NCBI GenBank assembly: GCA_003117195.1
Contig: BDSI01000007.1
Span: forward strand, 868,001 to 932,000
DNA length: 64,000 nt
Direction of reading: 5' to 3'
From: Eudorina sp. 2006-703-Eu-15
Lineage: Eukaryota > Chlorophyta > Chlorophyceae > Chlamydomonadales > Volvocaceae
Shown: positions 60,901 through 64,000 of the stretch, piece after piece
How positions within the stretch are numbered: position 1 is the stretch's first letter
How the letters are laid out: each line of letters opens with the position of its first letter
Program-made: the position numbers and the translations under genes
Notes under the pieces: model-generated
Databases searched by the model: none
The model's input: only the letters and a program-made list of their open reading frames with translations
Told to the model about the DNA's origin: nothing

Positions 60901-62819
60901 GTCCATAGGACACTGGGCCGCTGTGGAAGGATGGTGTTTCCCCCGACACCGGGCCTCGGGTTGGCGTGGGTTGCAGGTAATACACTAGCTAGAAGAACAT
61001 GTAAAACTTTTAACATTATGGAATTCTAAAAAGCTCCTTGACATGGGTAGTCGCGGGGTGGCTGGCCCCCACATACATACTCCCCCGGACCATCAGGCGC
61101 GTCCCTCGGACCCGGGAGGCCCTCCGGTTCTCAGCTAGGGGGAATAGGGACGGGTCCACCCGGCCCGGAGTCCATCACCTCGTCCCCGCGCCCATCTGCC
61201 CCTCCGTCCAGGTGGACGTCGTCGCATCGCTGGAGATCCTGGTATATTTGATGCAGCAGCGCTGTTTGAATATGTCTCTACCAATCCTATACCCCTCCAT
61301 CCATCCCTCCGCCGAGCAACCGGGCCCCCGCGCTGCTTTGGGTTCGCCCCTCCCTAGCAGCTAGTACCTAGACGGAGCTGTGGTGCCGTCCTGCCGACAC
61401 CTTCATCTTTCCCATGTCTGCTCGCACCCGCCAACGGTCCCCTGCTGTACATCTCCACAATTCCCTCCCATCCGCCTCCACCCAACCACCCACAGCCACC
61501 CAGACAAGTCACCTACCCTGTCCCCTTCAAGCTTTCCTGCCCCACGCACCCACCCACCCACCCACCCATTCACCGACCTCCTGCGCCTTCCGCTTCATAG
61601 CCTCCTCCTCCTCCCGGATCCGCCGCTGGTCCGCCTGCGCCAGGGAGCGGTCGGCCACGTCACCTCGCTCGCACTCGACCCACCATCGGGGTCTCAGGGG
61701 GCACACGAGCAGCGACAGGCGGGCACCTAGCCAGACCGGCCACCACTGGCCACGACCGGCCATGAGTGCGGCTGGGCAGAGAGCCCTGCAAGGCATGCGA
61801 CGAATACTGTTCCGCAGGACGGGTGCCGGGCGTGGCCTGAGCCCTGAGGAGACCGCCTGCCCTTCGCTAGCCACCGTGCATGAACTGCATGTCGGATGCA
61901 TCCAGGTGCCCAGGTGCCCACGGTCGTGTCCGCCCGACGCTGCGCCACGTCTCCGGGAGCCCACGGGGTGCGACCATGGTGCGGCTGCTATGACGTCTGG
62001 GGCAGCCGGCGCCCGGGGACGTTCCGAGGCAGGCCGACGCGGTATGCGAAGGGGAGACGCCGGTGCAGAGAAGCCGGGATGCAGCTCCGGAAGGGCATGG
62101 GGGCGGGGGGAGGTTGGGTGGGAGAGCGAGAGGGTGGGGGTGTAGAGGGGCGTACCTCGCGCTGCTCCGCCAGACGCAAGCGCGCCTGGCGCGCCTCTTC
62201 CTGTCGGGTTTCGCGTGCGCTCTCCTGCTCCTGTGGTGCAGTGCCAAGGGTGACGGCGCAGGGGCCAAGGTCAGCAGCGCCGTGCAGGTAGGAGTCAACT
62301 TGGTTGTGGTGCGGTGCCCGTTCCCCGTTTGTGACTGTAACTGTGTTAGAGCCGTCAATGACGACGCTGCTTGCCGCAGGCTGTTGATGGTGTCTGCCAC
62401 GCGACAACTCAGGCCTTGAACAACGACGACACGGCGAATTGGGCATGCAAGTTTCGCACCTCTGCGAGCTCCTCGGCCCAAGTGTTTGTAAAGCGCTCCC
62501 CTATGTGCCGGAAATGTCTGCGAGGCTTCCATGGACGGTCCTCCGCCCTTGCGGCGCTGCTGCCAAAAGCAAGTTGGTAGATAAGTGCTGTTGCCACTAG
62601 CAGTTTTGATGAATTGCCTAATTGAGCAAGTTGTTCCGGCGATAAGCCCGAGCCTGAACGTTGTTGAACACCGTTGTGGGCGTGACGGCCGCTACCACTA
62701 GGTCCATCACCAGCAGTATCCAAATGTAATGCATTTACTACCCAGGAAACCTTTCGTCGACCGACAGCGGCTCGGCAATGCCCCGATCGTTGCGGCAGCA
62801 ACTGACTTGACGCAGCCAT
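57973..62819 (-). CDS. Unrecognised coiled-coil membrane protein with plastid-type N-terminus
   Basis: Eight exons (minus): 62819-62460, 62230-62156, 61634-61578, 60806-60507, 60099-59836, 59655-59422, 58877-58770, 58296-57973; all junctions are phase 0, giving 573 aa. The N-terminus is basic and Ser/Ala-rich, followed by LLVATALIYQLAFGSSAARA-ED, which looks like a bipartite transit peptide with an AxA-type site, or else TM1. Residues 113-175 are a charged coiled coil (EQESARETRQEEARQARLRL, REEEEAMKRKAQE). A TM segment FAPLVVWSVILGALVAAY lies at 189-206. Next come GGKWVYDRSLGGRKVWVPD, an Ala-rich helical part, a conserved-looking VKPKTVGGRDAIYRAAVEAA segment and helices LARMASLLEMLPVLQ and MLFHLLAQLYEEGAELAAEL. 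The Pro/Ala-rich end is disordered-looking. I do not recognise the family. Donors at exons 3 and 7 are GTCGGT and GTCGGG, weaker than usual. Confidence 0.75.
59191..59392. repeat. 200-bp pyrimidine tract (intron 6 of the coiled-coil gene)
   Basis: On the plus strand it is nearly all C and T, made of CCCTCCCTACC and CCTGTCCCTT-like words. The gene is on the minus strand, so its transcript is purine-rich here. It lies in the intron 58878-59421. Confidence 0.8.
60821..60890. repeat. 14-bp tandem repeat (intron 3 of the coiled-coil gene)
   Basis: Five units of AATCAGATCAGCGG, the last slightly changed, starting 15 bp upstream (in transcript sense) of the exon 4 acceptor at 60807. Confidence 0.93.
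61218..61296 (+). repeat. Dispersed repeat family B copy (intron 3 of the coiled-coil gene)
   Basis: It contains GTCGCATCGCTGGAGATCCT, GCAGCAGCGCTGTTTGAATA and TCTCTACCAATCCTATACCC, in the same order and spacing class as 5991-6093. It is antisense to the host gene. Confidence 0.75.
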
Positions 62820-63442
62820 TTGTCGATAATTTTAGCAACGCAAAGCAATCACTTTTTGCGGTGACAAATTACTTAGCAACAAACATGGAATCGTTGACAA
62901 CTGGGAATGTACGGCGCTGTGCAACCGTTCACGTCTTGGGTACTTGCGGACTTCTGAGTTCTGACAAAGGCCGTATGCGATCAGATCCGATGTGATCATC
63001 ACCGCCTCCCACATTGCCTCAAACCCGATGAATAGAAAGGCCGCAAAGAGGCACACCCCGAGGAGCAGTGACGCAGCAAAGAGGCACACCCCGAGGAGCA
63101 GTGAAGCAGCCCCTCACACCCCCAGCCGTTTGGGGCTTGGCTGGCAACACAGCGTCTGTCCTGCCGGTCGCAACGGGTGGCATTCGCGTGGCCCTGTGGT
63201 GTTTGTGACCGTGCGTGGCAACCGGCAATTTGGACCCTTTGGTCCCGACCCTGTGTGTCATTCCTCGAGTGGTGCCTAAATAATGAACAGCGCGCACCGA
63301 GGCCGCCGTTGGCACACCACCGACCGCGACGACAGGTTGCTGCCAACACTCCCCCCCCCGCCCCACGCGCAGGTCCCCCTGTTGTGCTCAAGGAACACAT
63401 CCTCAGTGTATGGTGAGGAAGCTTCGGCTGTCGTCGTTGGCT

Positions 63443-63482
63443 TTCACCGGTGACCCGCGGGTCCGCTGTAACATCCTTAATA
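63443..63482 (+). repeat. Dispersed repeat family A copy (intergenic)
   Basis: It reads TTCACCGGTGACCCGCGGGT then CCGCTGTAACATCCTTAATA, matching the 50514-50558 copy at the core and in CATCCTTAAT. Confidence 0.7.
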
Positions 63483-63737
63483 CATCCTCCTCTTGTGCTT
63501 CTCCCTGCTTCGTTCTCCCGCCACCCACCCGCCCTGTTGCCGTCACCACACCGCAAGACACGTCTCCCAGCAAGGGGTCTCAGGTGTTCTGATTGTGACT
63601 CACTCTCTCTAACCCGTTCTCACAGGCGACCGGGAATCTCTTCGGGACACGGGGGGTGGGGGCAGGGGCCGCCACGGCGGCCCCTCCCCCTATGAAAAGG
63701 CCTGCAGGGCTTGAGGCCACAGGCCAGGCGCGCAGAC

Positions 63738-63738
<1 letters not shown>

Positions 63739-63778
<40 letters not shown>
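63739..63778. repeat. CAGAAC hexanucleotide microsatellite
   Basis: Almost seven uninterrupted CAGAAC units. Confidence 0.94.
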
Positions 63779-64000
63779 CCCGGTCAGTGATCTGCTGGTC
63801 TGAGAGTCTGTCTGTGCCCCTGGCCCGAAACGCCCAGAGAACTGAAAATATGAAGGCTTGGCGTCCTTCCTTAGCTAAGTCGGTTCGGATGCTTACAGCG
63901 CTGGCTGTCGGGCCCCCCCCCCCCAAAATATGCGGGGCAGTGCAACGGATTGGGCCGTTAACCCACATGAAGAGAGGAGGCGCCGGTCGGCTTCGCCTCT

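Larger units (their letters stand above)
62820..64000. other. Upstream region of the coiled-coil gene to window end
   Basis: About 62820-62900 is AT-rich and probably the promoter. It also contains a duplicated 30-mer-like unit (AAGAGGCACACCCCGAGGAG, 63051-63110), family A repeat 63443-63482 and a CAGAAC hexamer array. No gene is recognised. Confidence 0.5.

Overview
The window looks like nuclear DNA of a chlorophycean green alga, probably a chlamydomonadalean/volvocine species. It is GC-rich. Genes are split into many short exons with GT-AG introns of about 100-1300 bp. Introns and intergenic DNA are full of short tandem repeats. TGTAA poly(A) signals follow some stop codons, and proteins carry long Ala/Gly/Ser-rich inserts. 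The gene set fits as well: plastid-type DAP decarboxylase, a PPR protein, a tubulin polyglutamylase-like enzyme and a subtilase resembling cell-wall lytic proteases of this group. No operons, rRNA, tRNA or CRISPR arrays were seen. All gene models were built by hand from exon homology, splice sites and phase continuity.

Layout: (1) 19-2096 (+), 3' part of diaminopimelate decarboxylase. (2) 4291-8151 (+), ankyrin plus RMT2-type arginine N-methyltransferase. (3) 9183-10423 (+), small EXPERA/TMEM97-like ER membrane protein. (4) 11764-14898 (-), active-type rhomboid protease with a Gly-rich tail. (5) 15972-16909 (+), Tim17/22/23-family protein. (6) 22622-29410 (-), TTLL6/13-like tubulin polyglutamylase with a very long low-complexity tail. 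(7) 30523-36860 (+), P-type PPR protein. (8) 40147-41110 (+), unrecognised protein. (9) 46417-56995 (-), 20-exon membrane-anchored subtilase with PA14-like modules, about 1119 aa. (10) 57973-62819 (-), unrecognised plastid-type coiled-coil membrane protein. The remaining DNA is intergenic, with AT-rich islands just upstream of most gene starts. Genes 4/5 and 6/7 are divergent pairs sharing about 1 kb upstream regions.

The genes are functionally unrelated (lysine synthesis, protein methylation, ER membrane, intramembrane proteolysis, organelle import, microtubule modification, organelle RNA metabolism, secreted proteolysis), as expected for ordinary eukaryotic gene order. The most distinctive non-genic finds are a 401-bp hAT-type MITE with target-site duplication inside a subtilase intron, two dispersed short-repeat families sitting mostly in introns, an over-represented 12-bp palindrome, and a 39-bp coding-phase minisatellite in a PPR intron.
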